38,873 nt of DNA from Streptomyces sp. 15-116A (GCF_025290915.1 NZ_JAOCQE010000031.1:1-38873); one strand, 5' to 3'; shown: positions 30,651 through 37,620, counted from the first letter of the stretch. Program-made: numbers and translations. Notes: a model not told the origin generated them from the letters alone.

Positions 30651-31238
30651 TCAACTGACCCTTTCCGCCCGGTGCTTGACGCCCCGTAGGCGGACCTCCG
30701 CCGGCAGGGTGGTGAGGCCTGTCGCGTCGCGGGCGTGGGTCAGGGTGTGGGTCGTCAGGTGGTCCAGGGCCGTCCCGGGGTCGACGTGCGGCGCCAGGGA
30801 GAGGCGTACGTGGGTCTCCGGGGCGTGGCGGCGTCCGGTGAGGTGGACGTGGGCCTGTTCGACGCCGTCGAGGTGGCTCGTCTCCTCGGTGAGGACGTGC
30901 TCCAGGGCCCGCCCGTGGAGCACCGCGCCCTCGCCGTCCCCGGTGTCGACGAAGAGGTGGCCCAGGCGCCGTCGGCGCAGTATCCCGACGAGCCACCACA
31001 GGGCGAGCAGGACCAGGACGGCGAGGGCGGCGAGGACGACCGGCCACCACCAGCCCTCGTCCCGCCACCGGGTCCGCTCCGCCTCGCTCAGCAGCACGTC
31101 GTCCCGCCCGTCGTGCAGCCACCAGGTCGGCGCCGGCGCTCCCAGCCCGATGGCGAGCACGGAGCCGCCGAGGGCGACCAGCACCAGGCCCGCGAGGCCG
31201 AGCAGAACACGGTTGACGACCCTGAGCACCGCCCTCAC
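30651..31238 (-). CDS. amaP: Alkaline shock response membrane anchor AmaP-like protein, 195 aa
   Basis: The N-terminal helix (VLLGLAGLVLVALGGSVLAIG) and a second helix (WPVVLAALAVLVLLALWWLVG) form the hairpin anchor seen in AmaP, which tethers Asp23 to the membrane in Staphylococcus. Residues ~95-190 form an Asp23-like cytoplasmic domain (VEQAHVHLTGRRHAPETHVRLSLAP, quoted in part: RHAPETHVRLSLAP). The GTG at 31238 overlaps the stop of the upstream gene. It is the last gene of a five-gene operon. The symbol is by family resemblance; function in streptomycetes is not established to my knowledge. Confidence 0.75.
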   Translation of the reverse strand: MRAVLRVVNRVLLGLAGLVLVALGGSVLAIGLGAPAPTWWLHDGRDDVLLSEAERTRWRDEGWWWPVVLAALAVLVLLALWWLVGILRRRRLGHLFVDTGDGEGAVLHGRALEHVLTEETSHLDGVEQAHVHLTGRRHAPETHVRLSLAPHVDPGTALDHLTTHTLTHARDATGLTTLPAEVRLRGVKHRAERVS

Positions 31239-31849
31239 CCCTTCCGGCCCGGCCGCCGTACCCGCACCGACAGCGCGGGCGGGCGGGCCAGCCCCAGCCC
31301 GCGCACCGCGTCGGCGAGCACGACGTCCAGGTCGTCGCGTACGTGGTCCAGTTCACGGAAGTGCGACACCGCGCGCACCTCGGCCCGGCGCCGCCTCACC
31401 CGTACCCGCACCGACTGCACACCGGCGACCTCCATGGCCCGGTCCCGCAGCACCATCGCGGCGGCGTCCCGGTGGAGTCCGGCGCGTACGTCGGGATGGG
31501 TGCGGTGCATCGGGAGCAGCCGGCGCAGTCCGGGGGTCAGCGCCAGCAGGAGCAGCCACAGTCCGAGGGCGGTGGCGACCCCGGCGCCGACCAGCACCCA
31601 GGTGTCGTCCAGGGGCCGTTCGGCCAGCTGCGTGGACAGCTCCCGGCGCCAGCTCATGGCGGGCCGGTCGGCGCGCACCGCCGCGATGTCGTACAGGAAC
31701 GCGCCCGCGATCACCAGGACCAGCAGCGCGAGCAGGCCTGCGGGGACGCGGCGCGACGACCAGAACCGCCGCCGCTCCTTCGTCCCGGCCTCCGGGGCGG
31801 GCGGGGGCGGGGAGCTCTTGTCGAGGACCGTGCCCGTGGGTTCGCTCAT
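31235..31849 (-). CDS. DUF6286-type membrane protein of the Asp23 operon, 204 aa
   Basis: The protein has a Pro-rich head (GTVLDKSSPPPPAPEAG), a first helix (VPAGLLALLVLVIAGAFLYDI), an exterior loop with RADRPAMSWRREL, a second helix (WVLVGAGVATALGLWLLLLAL) and a basic cytoplasmic tail with VAGVQSVRVRVRRRRAEVRA, reminiscent of Asp23-like domains. I recall this as the DUF6286 family, always in Asp23 operons of actinobacteria. The ATG at 31849 overlaps the Asp23 stop, and its own stop overlaps the AmaP GTG. It probably forms a membrane scaffold with AmaP. Confidence 0.75.
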   Translation of the reverse strand: MSEPTGTVLDKSSPPPPAPEAGTKERRRFWSSRRVPAGLLALLVLVIAGAFLYDIAAVRADRPAMSWRRELSTQLAERPLDDTWVLVGAGVATALGLWLLLLALTPGLRRLLPMHRTHPDVRAGLHRDAAAMVLRDRAMEVAGVQSVRVRVRRRRAEVRAVSHFRELDHVRDDLDVVLADAVRGLGLARPPALSVRVRRPGRKG

Positions 31850-32229
31850 CGCGTCCTCCCCTGTGCCGCGGCGAGTGCCGCCGCCAGGTGCAGCCGCTCG
31901 ACGTGGACGACGACCTCCGGTACGTGCATGCCGGCCAGCGTGCCCACCCGTTCGGTCACATGGCGGCGGACGTGCCCGCACCGGCCGCCGATGTCGCACG
32001 GGTAGTCGAGTTCGACGTGCACCCGCACGCGGGCGGTGCCGTCGTGCACGACGACGGTCGCGTGCGGCGGCGCGGCGTCCGGGTGCAGCGTGCCGACCGC
32101 CTCGCGGGCCGCCTGGGAGGCGATCTTCGCGACCACCCGGTCGGCGATCCTGGTCGCTCCGCGCTCGCCCGGCGCGACGACGGCCGGCACCGCGGCGAGC
32201 TCACCGGCCCCCGTGCTCACGTGCGTCAC
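31846..32229 (-). CDS. Asp23/Gls24 family envelope stress protein, 127 aa
   Basis: The Asp23 fold is recognisable in TRIADRVVAKIASQAAREAVGTL, then ATVVVHDGTARVRVHVELDYP and a final GMHVPEVVVHVERLHL (first quote shortened: RIADRVVAKIASQAAREAV). Asp23 proteins form a membrane-attached layer under envelope stress in Firmicutes. The extra Cys pair in YPCDIGGRCGHV is not part of the common motif. The start is a GTG at 32229, inside the four-base overlap with the upstream small membrane protein gene. It is the shorter of two Asp23 proteins in the operon. Confidence 0.85.
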   Translation of the reverse strand: MTHVSTGAGELAAVPAVVAPGERGATRIADRVVAKIASQAAREAVGTLHPDAAPPHATVVVHDGTARVRVHVELDYPCDIGGRCGHVRRHVTERVGTLAGMHVPEVVVHVERLHLAAALAAAQGRTR

Positions 32230-32411
32230 CGCCGCCGTTCGCTGCGGGGACGGAAGAAGTCGCCGAGCTCGTAGTCCCCTTCGAGGAACCGCCCGACCAC
32301 GAACCCGACGGCTCCCAGGGCCGCCACCAGCAGGAAGGCGCCGAATCCGCCGAAGTACCCGGCGAAGCCCAGCGCCATTCCGGCGATCATGCCGACCACG
32401 GCCATGCTCAT
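32226..32411 (-). CDS. Small Gly-rich membrane protein of the Asp23 operon, 61 aa
   Basis: The sequence holds one or two Gly-rich hydrophobic segments (VVGMIAGMALGFAGYFGGFG and AFLLVAALGAVGFVVGRF), then a charged tail LEGDYELGDFFRPRSERRR. It resembles the DUF2273-like small membrane proteins of Asp23/AmaP loci. The start is an ATG at 32411 (MSMAVVG), and its stop overlaps the next GTG. Coupling by overlap with the Asp23 gene suggests equal production. Confidence 0.75.
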   Translation of the reverse strand: MSMAVVGMIAGMALGFAGYFGGFGAFLLVAALGAVGFVVGRFLEGDYELGDFFRPRSERRR

Positions 32412-32447
32412 GGTGCGCTCCTCAGTTCATCGGTCGGGGTGAGTGGG

Positions 32448-32939
32448 TCACTGGAGCCGGGTCTCCGGTTCCTCTTCCTCCTCGTCGGGCAGTTTCACAT
32501 CGCTGACCGCGATGTTGACCTCGACCACTTCGAGGCCCGTCATCCGCTCCACGGCCGCGATGACGTTCTCCCGTACGTCCCGCGCGACGTCGGAGATGGA
32601 GACGCCGTAGTCGACGACGATCTCCAGGTCGAGTGCGGTCTGTACCTCGCCGACCTCGGCCTTCACCCCGCGCGTCACCGCCTTCGAGCCGCCGGGCACC
32701 CGGTCGCGCACGGCCCCGAAGGTCCGGGACAGTCCGCTGCCCATGGCGTGCACGCCCACCACGTCCCGCGCGGCGAGCCCGGCGATCTTCTCCACGACGC
32801 CGTCGGCGATCGTGGTGCGGCCGCGGGTCGAGGGATCACCTCCGCCGCGCCGGGTGCCGCCCTTGCGTGCGGAGCTCTCCGGAAGGGTCTTCTCCGTCTC
32901 GGGGCCCCGGGTCGAGGTCCCCTCGGTCATGTCGGTCAT
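32448..32939 (-). CDS. Asp23/Gls24 family protein, first gene of the operon, 163 aa
   Basis: After a disordered head (TSTRGPETEKTLPESSARKGG), the Asp23 domain runs TTIADGVVEKIAGLAARDVVGVHAMG, then VQTALDLEIVVDYGVSISDVARDVRENVIAAVERMTG (quoted in part: VQTALDLEIVVDYGVS), ending VEVNIAVSDVKLPDEEEEE. This is the standard length and the closer match to Gls24. The ATG at 32939 has AAGGGACG eight bases upstream; the ATG at 32930 is an alternative. It is divergent from the gene at 33027, with 87 bp between, so one region controls both. Confidence 0.88.
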   Translation of the reverse strand: MTDMTEGTSTRGPETEKTLPESSARKGGTRRGGGDPSTRGRTTIADGVVEKIAGLAARDVVGVHAMGSGLSRTFGAVRDRVPGGSKAVTRGVKAEVGEVQTALDLEIVVDYGVSISDVARDVRENVIAAVERMTGLEVVEVNIAVSDVKLPDEEEEEPETRLQ

Positions 32940-33026
32940 CGCCGTTACGTCCCTTCGGTCGTCCTCCTTCGACCACCGTATGCGCGGTTGCGTGGTCGCG
33001 CGCCAGGGATGCGGCAGGCTGGAGGA

Positions 33027-33770
33027 ATGACGACGGCGGACCGGTGGACGCAGGCAGTGCGACGACAGTTGGGTCTGGGCAGGTTCCTGCCCCTGGGCGG
33101 GCCCCGTGACGGGGCGTGGATCGCGGAGCGGGCGGCCGAGCCGGTACTGCGGCGGGCGGTGGCCCAGGGCGTGCCGGACGTGCGCCTGGGCTCCGTACGG
33201 ATCTCGCTGGCCGACCCGGAGAGCGCGTCCGAGCCGGTGGTGCCGCCCCCACCGAGCGCGCTGCCCCCGGGTCCTTTGCGCCTGACGGCGGATTTCGCGG
33301 CGACGGCCTCGACGTCCGAGCCGCTGCCGACCACGGCGGCCCGCCTGCGGACGGCCCTGGCGGTGGCCGCGGCGGAGCGGCTCGGGCTGACGGTGGCGGA
33401 GGTGGACCTGCGGGTGACGGACCTGCTGGAGGGCGCACCGGAGCAGCAGCCGAGCGAGGAGGGCACCCCTGACACCGCCGAGAAGGAGGCCGGGCCGGAC
33501 GCCCCTGCCGACTCCGACGAGGGCCGGGTGGCCGCGGCGGCCCTCGCCGTTCCCGGGGTGTCCCGCCTGACCGGCACGTTGGGCCGCCCGGTGCACCTGA
33601 CGGAGCGCCCGGCCACCACGACCGCCCTGCCCCACCGCCACGCACGCGTGGACCTGGCAATCCGATCGGACCACCGCCCCCTGGAGGTGACCCGCGCGGT
33701 CCGCACGGCAGTCTCGGAGACCCTCCAGGATCACCCCACGGTGTCAGTCCTGGTAACAAACCTAGACTGA
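33027..33770 (+). CDS. Protein divergent from the Asp23 operon, probably two Asp23-like modules, 247 aa
   Basis: I recall similar streptomycete proteins labelled nucleopolyhedrovirus P10 family, a name that says little. The start TTADRWTQAVRRQLGLGRFLPLGG is conserved in my memory of that group (shown in part: QAVRRQLGLGRFLP). The C-terminal ~90 residues read like an Asp23 domain: VAAAALAVPGVSRLTG, HARVDLAIRSDHRPLEV, TVSVLVTNLD. The central part is Pro/Glu-rich. I infer a partner of the divergent Asp23 proteins. The ATG at 33027 follows GGAGG very closely; the in-frame ATG at 33009 is an alternative. No signal peptide or membrane helix. Confidence 0.75.
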   Translation: MTTADRWTQAVRRQLGLGRFLPLGGPRDGAWIAERAAEPVLRRAVAQGVPDVRLGSVRISLADPESASEPVVPPPPSALPPGPLRLTADFAATASTSEPLPTTAARLRTALAVAAAERLGLTVAEVDLRVTDLLEGAPEQQPSEEGTPDTAEKEAGPDAPADSDEGRVAAAALAVPGVSRLTGTLGRPVHLTERPATTTALPHRHARVDLAIRSDHRPLEVTRAVRTAVSETLQDHPTVSVLVTNLD

Positions 33771-33775
33771 AACAA

Positions 33776-33832
33776 GCGCCCCAAAGGGGCGCGGGGAACT
33801 GCGCGACCAGCCCCGACGCACCCGCACGCGAC
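33776..33832. repeat. Streptomyces dispersed intergenic repeat with GCGCCCC-AAA-GGGGCGC hairpin
   Basis: The 57 bp between two convergent genes holds a perfect 7-bp hairpin (33776-33792) and then GGGGAACTGCGCGACCAGCC, followed by a GC-rich tail. I recognise this as the intergenic element that recurs in many streptomycete chromosomes, usually downstream of genes, and I take it to act as a bidirectional terminator here. Confidence 0.75.
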
Positions 33833-34645
33833 CTACTCGCCGAGCCCCGCCAGATCCCGCAGCCGCCGAGCCTGCGCCGCACGCTCAGCAACACGCTGCT
33901 CCTCGTACGACCGATCCTGAGCGCCCCTCAACAGCGCCTTGGTCTCAACAACGGCATCACGCGGCGCAGCGAGCAGGGCGGAGGCAAGATCACTCACCGC
34001 CGCGTCCAACTCAGCGGCGGGCACGGCCACATTGGCCAACCCGGTGTTCACGGCCTCCTCGGCCATGACAAAGCGCCCGGTCGCACAGATCTCCAGCGCA
34101 CGGGCGTACCCCACGAGCGCGACCAGCGGATGCGTGCCGGTCAGGTCGGGAACGAGCCCCAGGCTGGTCTCGCGCATGGCGAACTGCACGTCGTCGGCGA
34201 CCACCCGCAGGTCACAGGCGAGGGCCAGCTGGAAACCGGCTCCGATCGCATGCCCCTGCACGGCAGCGATGGACACGATGTCGCTGCGCCGCCACCAGGT
34301 GAACGCTTCCTGGTACTCGGCGATGGTCGCGTCCAGCGTCGCGTCGTCGCCGCGTGCGAGATCGATGAACGACGGCTCGCCGTCGAAGCCCTCGGGCGTG
34401 AACGCCTGCCGGTCGAGCCCCGCGGAGAAGGACTTGCCCTCGCCGCGCAGCACCACGACCCGGACGGAGCCCGGCAGCAGCCGGCCCGCTTCGGTCAGCG
34501 CCCGCCACAGAGCGGGGCTCTGCGCGTTGCGCTTGGCCGGGTTGGTCAGCGTCACCGTGGCGATCGCGTCGTCGACGGTGAGCCGTACGCCGTCCTTGTC
34601 GAGTACGGGACTGACGGGACCGAGGTCCTGGGCGGACGAAGCCAT
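33833..34645 (-). CDS. Enoyl-CoA hydratase/isomerase family protein, 270 aa
   Basis: This is a crotonase-fold protein. Motifs: VTLTNPAKRNAQSPALWRAL, LRGEGKSFSAGLD (first oxyanion-hole backbone), VQGHAIGAGFQLALACDLRV (second), and ETSLGLVPDLTGTHPLVALVG. The second catalytic Glu of hydratases should lie near the SLGLVPD segment, where Asp stands (VPDLTG), so whether it is a hydratase, isomerase or other crotonase is open. The ATG at 34645 follows GGAGG at good spacing. The dispersed repeat lies just after the stop. Upstream, a 20-bp palindrome at 34745-34764 separates it from the Gbn-like gene, and CACAGTTAA/CACAGTAA direct repeats lie at 34713 and 34729. Confidence 0.9.
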   Translation of the reverse strand: MASSAQDLGPVSPVLDKDGVRLTVDDAIATVTLTNPAKRNAQSPALWRALTEAGRLLPGSVRVVVLRGEGKSFSAGLDRQAFTPEGFDGEPSFIDLARGDDATLDATIAEYQEAFTWWRRSDIVSIAAVQGHAIGAGFQLALACDLRVVADDVQFAMRETSLGLVPDLTGTHPLVALVGYARALEICATGRFVMAEEAVNTGLANVAVPAAELDAAVSDLASALLAAPRDAVVETKALLRGAQDRSYEEQRVAERAAQARRLRDLAGLGE

Positions 34646-34744
34646 GGGGCGCCTCCGATGGGTGCGGTCGTCTTCCGTGCCGTAGGGCGACGGGCTCGCG
34701 CCCATCCTGCGGCACAGTTAAGTGACTGCACAGTAACCACCCAG

Positions 34745-34764
34745 CCGGTCGGTCGGCCGACCGG
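34745..34764 (-). terminator. Palindromic hairpin after the Gbn-like gene
   Basis: CCGGTCGG (34745-34752) and CCGACCGG (34757-34764) pair perfectly over TCGG, 27 bases beyond the stop of the Gbn-like gene. Flanking CCAC and GTGG can extend the stem. Confidence 0.65.
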
Positions 34765-34790
34765 GTGGCCACCATCGGGGACGCTCCGGG

Positions 34791-35009
34791 TCAGCCCGCG
34801 GCTTTCTTGCCGCGGGTCGCCCCGCCACGCCCTCGCAGCGTGACGCCCGACTCGCTCAGCATCCGGTGCACAAAGCCATACGAGCGGCCGGTCTCCTCGG
34901 CCAACGCCCGGATGCTCGCACCGGCGTCGTACTTCTTCTTCAGGTCTGCCGCGAGCTTGTCGCGCGCGGCGCCGGTCACCCGGCTGCCCTTCTTCAGAGT
35001 CTCGGCCAC
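34791..35009 (-). CDS. gbn: Gbn-like small helix-turn-helix nucleoid protein, 72 aa
   Basis: The protein is small and basic, with a helix-turn-helix in ASIRALAEETGRSYGFVHRML (split: ASIRALAEETGRSYG, FVHRML) and Lys-rich flanks (AETLKKGSRVTG at the start, GRGGATRGKKAAG at the end). Size, sequence and its place beside the ABC-F gene match the streptomycete nucleoid-associated protein SCO1839, reported as Gbn, GATC-binding. Such proteins coat DNA and shape gene expression during development. The GTG at 35009 has GAGGAGG at ideal spacing; ATGs at 35054 and 35048 lie upstream in frame without such a site. The 270-bp region upstream holds four clustered GATC sites. Confidence 0.78.
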   Translation of the reverse strand: MAETLKKGSRVTGAARDKLAADLKKKYDAGASIRALAEETGRSYGFVHRMLSESGVTLRGRGGATRGKKAAG

Positions 35010-35211
35010 CCGTGCCTCCTCATGGGAAGTGCGCTCTGGTCTTCTCATGATCACCCCTACCGGGCTTCATGGCCACCCATTCGGCAAGGTCCGTGAGACA
35101 AGGTTGTGACGACAGGAGCGCATCCCCACATACGGAATGCGGGATTCCATCCGGCCTCGCCCATACCGCCGAACGGGTTCTTCCGCGAAGTGCCAGGTCA
35201 GAAAGACACGA

Positions 35212-35244
35212 CGGCCGAGCCCCGGTCCATCAGGGGCTCGGCCG
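35212..35244 (-). terminator. Perfect 12-bp terminator hairpin after the ABC-F gene
   Basis: CGGCCGAGCCCC (35212-35223) and GGGGCTCGGCCG (35233-35244) pair perfectly over a 9-base loop, about 90 bases past the ABC-F stop and before the Gbn-like gene. On the transcribed strand it is followed by TCGTGTCTTTC, a weak T-rich stretch. Confidence 0.75.
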
Positions 35245-35278
35245 GAAAATCCGTGTAGGACACACCTCGGTACGAGGA

Positions 35279-35334
35279 GATCTCACACAGATGATGGATC
35301 ACCGATGGGCCGAATGATCCATACGCCGTTGATC
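35279..35334. promoter_or_regulatory. Cluster of four GATC sites, two forming an 8-bp inverted repeat
   Basis: GATC occurs at 35279, 35297, 35316 and 35331. The middle two sit in ATGGATCA (35294-35301) and TGATCCAT (35315-35322), a perfect inverted repeat with centres 21 bp apart, two helical turns. The cluster lies at the end of the ABC-F gene, 270-325 bp upstream of the Gbn-like start. Confidence 0.5.
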
Positions 35335-36931
35335 ACGCCAGAGCGACGAGGTCCGCGTAGTCGGAGCCCCACAGGTCCTCGACGCCGTCCGGCAGCAGGA
35401 TGATCCGCTCCGGCTGCAGCGCCTCGACGGCGCCCTCGTCGTGGGTGACGAGCACGACGGCGCCCTTGTAGGTGCGCAGCGCGCCGAGGATCTCCTCGCG
35501 GCTTGCGGGGTCGAGGTTGTTGGTCGGCTCGTCGAGCAGCAGCACGTTCGCCGAGGAGACCACCAGGGTCGCGAGGGCGAGGCGGGTCTTCTCGCCGCCG
35601 GAGAGCACCCCGGCGGGCTTGTCGACGTCGTCGCCGGAGAACAGGAACGAGCCGAGCACCTTGCGGACCTCGACGAGGTCCATGTCGGGCGCGGCCGAGC
35701 GCATGTTCTCCAGGACCGTGCGGTCGGGGTCGAGGGTCTCGTGCTCCTGGGCGTAGTAGCCCAGCTTGAGCCCGTGACCGGGCACGACGGCACCGGTGTC
35801 GGGCTGCTCGACGCCCGCGAGCAGGCGCAGCAGGGTGGTCTTGCCCGCGCCGTTGAGGCCGAGGATGACGACCCGGGAGCCCTTGTCGATGGCCAGGTCG
35901 ACGTCGGTGAAGATCTCCAGCGAGCCGTACGACTTCGACAGGCCCTCCGCCATCAGCGGGGTCTTGCCGCAGGGCGCGGGCTCGGGGAAGCGCAGCTTGG
36001 CCACCTTGTCGGACTGGCGGACCTCCTCAAGGCCCGCGAGCAGCTTCTCGGCGCGGCGGGCCATGTTCTGCGCGGCGACCGTCTTGGTGGCCTTGGCGCG
36101 CATCTTGTCGGCCTGGGCGTTGAGCGCGGCGGCCTTCTTCTCGGCGTTCTGCCGCTCCCGCTTGCGGCGCTTCTCGTCGGCCTCGCGCTGCTGCTGGTAG
36201 AGCTTCCAGCCCATGTTGTAGATGTCGATCTGGGCCCGGTTGGCGTCCAGGTAGAACACCTTGTTGACGACCGTCTCGACCAGGTCGACGTCGTGGGAGA
36301 TCACGATGAAGCCGCCGCGGTAGGTCTTGAGGTAGTCGCGCAGCCAGATGATCGAGTCGGCGTCGAGGTGGTTGGTCGGCTCGTCCAGCAGCAGGGTGTC
36401 CGCGTCGGAGAACAGGATCCGGGCCAGCTCGATACGGCGGCGCTGACCACCGGAGAGCGTGTGCAGGGGCTGGTTGAGCACCCGGTCCGGGAGCTTGAGC
36501 GCGGCGGCGATGGTGGCGGCCTCGGCCTCGGCGGCGTATCCGCCCTTGGTGAGGAACTCGGTCTCCTGGCGCTCGTACTGCTTGAGCGCCTTCTCGCGGG
36601 TGGCGCCCTGGCCGTTGGCGATGCGCTGTTCGTTCTCGCGCATCTTGCGGATCAGGACGTCCAGGCCGCGCGCGGAGAGGATGCGGTCGCGGGCGGGCAT
36701 GTCGAGGTCGCCGGTGCGGGGGTCCTGCGGGAGGTAGCCGACGTCGCCGGAGCGGGTCACGGTCCCGGCGGCGGGGATGCCCTGGCCGGCGAGGACCTTG
36801 GTGAGGGTGGTCTTGCCGGCGCCGTTGCGGCCGACCAGGCCGATGCGGTCGCCCTTGGCGACGCGGAACGTGGCGTTTTCGATGAGGACGCGGGCACCGG
36901 CGCGCAGCTCGATACCGGAGGCGGAGATCAC
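35333..36931 (-). CDS. ABC-F family ATPase (ribosome-associated type), 532 aa
   Basis: Two ATPase domains lie on one chain with no membrane helices, the ABC-F layout: these proteins act on the ribosome, some protecting it from antibiotics. Domain one has Walker A GRNGAGKTTL, signature LSGGQRRRIEL and Walker B TLLLDEPTNHLD. Domain two has GLNGAGKTTLL, LSGGEKTRLAL and VLLLDEPTNNLD. The linker between them is a long charged helix pair (QQREADEKRRKRERQNAEKK, then AAALNAQADKMRAKATKTV). The start is a GTG at 36931. A seven-codon leader frame and hairpins lie upstream, suggesting translation-dependent control. A hairpin at 35212-35244 ends the transcript. Confidence 0.93.
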   Translation of the reverse strand: MISASGIELRAGARVLIENATFRVAKGDRIGLVGRNGAGKTTLTKVLAGQGIPAAGTVTRSGDVGYLPQDPRTGDLDMPARDRILSARGLDVLIRKMRENEQRIANGQGATREKALKQYERQETEFLTKGGYAAEAEAATIAAALKLPDRVLNQPLHTLSGGQRRRIELARILFSDADTLLLDEPTNHLDADSIIWLRDYLKTYRGGFIVISHDVDLVETVVNKVFYLDANRAQIDIYNMGWKLYQQQREADEKRRKRERQNAEKKAAALNAQADKMRAKATKTVAAQNMARRAEKLLAGLEEVRQSDKVAKLRFPEPAPCGKTPLMAEGLSKSYGSLEIFTDVDLAIDKGSRVVILGLNGAGKTTLLRLLAGVEQPDTGAVVPGHGLKLGYYAQEHETLDPDRTVLENMRSAAPDMDLVEVRKVLGSFLFSGDDVDKPAGVLSGGEKTRLALATLVVSSANVLLLDEPTNNLDPASREEILGALRTYKGAVVLVTHDEGAVEALQPERIILLPDGVEDLWGSDYADLVALA

Positions 36932-36987
36932 TGGTCAGACTCCAGAGCGGGTGGGTGGCGGGATGGGCGGCTGAGGTCGTTCCCGCC
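36931..36987 (-). promoter_or_regulatory. Hairpin region between the leader peptide and the ABC-F start
   Basis: On the minus strand, GGCGGGA (36987-36981) can pair with TCCCGCC (36963-36957); the same GGCGGG can instead pair with CCGCCC (36970-36965), so two structures compete. Nearer the gene, CTGG (36945-36942) and CCAG (36934-36931) fold over the ribosome site GGAG and touch the GTG. Stalling of a ribosome on the leader could switch between states. This is inferred from the sequence only. Confidence 0.5.
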
Positions 36988-36989
36988 GT

Positions 36990-37013
36990 CTAATGCGCAA
37001 GGAGAATGGCCAT
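36990..37013 (-). CDS. Seven-residue leader peptide upstream of the ABC-F gene
   Basis: ATG GCC ATT CTC CTT GCG CAT TAG encodes MAILLAH. A consensus TAGAAT box (37026-37021) lies seven bases before the ATG, so the message would begin at or next to this codon, a leaderless leader. An ATG three codons earlier (MTPMAILLAH) overlaps the -10 and is less likely. Short upstream frames before ABC-F resistance genes are known to sense ribosome-stalling antibiotics; that role is inferred here. No -35 with normal spacing is evident. Confidence 0.5.
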   Translation of the reverse strand: MAILLAH

Positions 37014-37020
37014 AGGGGTC

Positions 37021-37026
37021 ATTCTA
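37021..37026 (-). promoter_or_regulatory. Consensus -10 box for the ABC-F leader transcript
   Basis: TAGAAT on the minus strand fits the streptomycete -10 consensus. It lies seven bases upstream of the leader ATG. At the usual 17-base spacing the -35 position reads GAAAAC, a poor match, so activation by a regulator is possible. Confidence 0.5.
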
Positions 37027-37137
37027 ACGGGGCAGTGCAAGCAGTTTTCCGCGTACGGGGGTCGCGAGGCCCGGGGCCGGGGCGCGTCGGGGGGCGTTGT
37101 CAGTGGCCGGTGCAAGACTGGGCGGCAGGTGGAATTG

Positions 37138-37165
37138 CCGGTCATGGCCGGTGATTTCCGGTGAT
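37138..37165. promoter_or_regulatory. Three phased CCGGT(C/G)AT repeats upstream of the VOC gene
   Basis: CCGGTCAT (37138-37145), CCGGTGAT (37148-37155) and CCGGTGAT (37158-37165) repeat with an exact 10-bp period, 36-63 bases before the ATG. One-turn phasing suggests cooperative binding of a regulator on one side of the helix. Confidence 0.55.
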
Positions 37166-37200
37166 CTCGGCTGCGACGACGACACAAGGGAGTGATCGTG

Positions 37201-37614
37201 ATGGCAGGCACGGGCGACGGGCGTCCCAGCATCTACCCCACGCTGGTCTACGCGGACGCGAAGGCGGCGATCCGGCAGCTCACGGAGGCGTTCGGGTTCA
37301 CGGAGCTGTCCGTGTACGAGGGTGAGGACGGCTCGGTGGTGCACGCGGAGCTGGTCCAGGGCAACGGCGGGGTGATGCTCGGCTCCAAGGGCACGGGCGG
37401 CGTCTTCGACAAGGCGATGAAGGACGCGGGCCCGGCCGGGGTGTACGTGGTGGTGGACGACGTGGACGCGCACCACCGGCGAGCGGTGGAGCACGGCGCG
37501 GAGATCGTGATGCCCCCGACCGACCAGGACTACGGCTCGCGGGACTACATGGCCCGTGACCTGGAGGGCAACATCTGGAGCTTCGGCACGTACGCGCCGG
37601 AGATCAGGGCGTAG
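37201..37614 (+). CDS. VOC (glyoxalase/bleomycin-resistance-like) family protein, 137 aa
   Basis: The vicinal oxygen chelate fold is indicated by IYPTLVYADAKAAIRQLTEAFGF (split: IYPTLVYADAKAAI, RQLTEAFGF), HAELVQGNGGVMLGS, GVYVVVDDVDAHHRRAVEHGAEI and YMARDLEGNIWSFGTY. Members bind metals and act on, or sequester, small molecules; the substrate is unknown. The ATG at 37201 has AAGGGAG eight bases upstream; GTGs at 37192 and 37198 in the same frame are possible. The promoter region carries three phased direct repeats. The gene is divergent from the ABC-F leader and convergent with the HEAT-like gene. Confidence 0.87.
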   Translation: MAGTGDGRPSIYPTLVYADAKAAIRQLTEAFGFTELSVYEGEDGSVVHAELVQGNGGVMLGSKGTGGVFDKAMKDAGPAGVYVVVDDVDAHHRRAVEHGAEIVMPPTDQDYGSRDYMARDLEGNIWSFGTYAPEIRA

Positions 37615-37620
37615 GGCCGT

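Noticed and set aside
30735..33006. Long plus-strand frame leading into the gene at 33027
   Set aside because: It is antisense to the Asp23 operon. Only the part from 33027 (or 33009) looks like protein.
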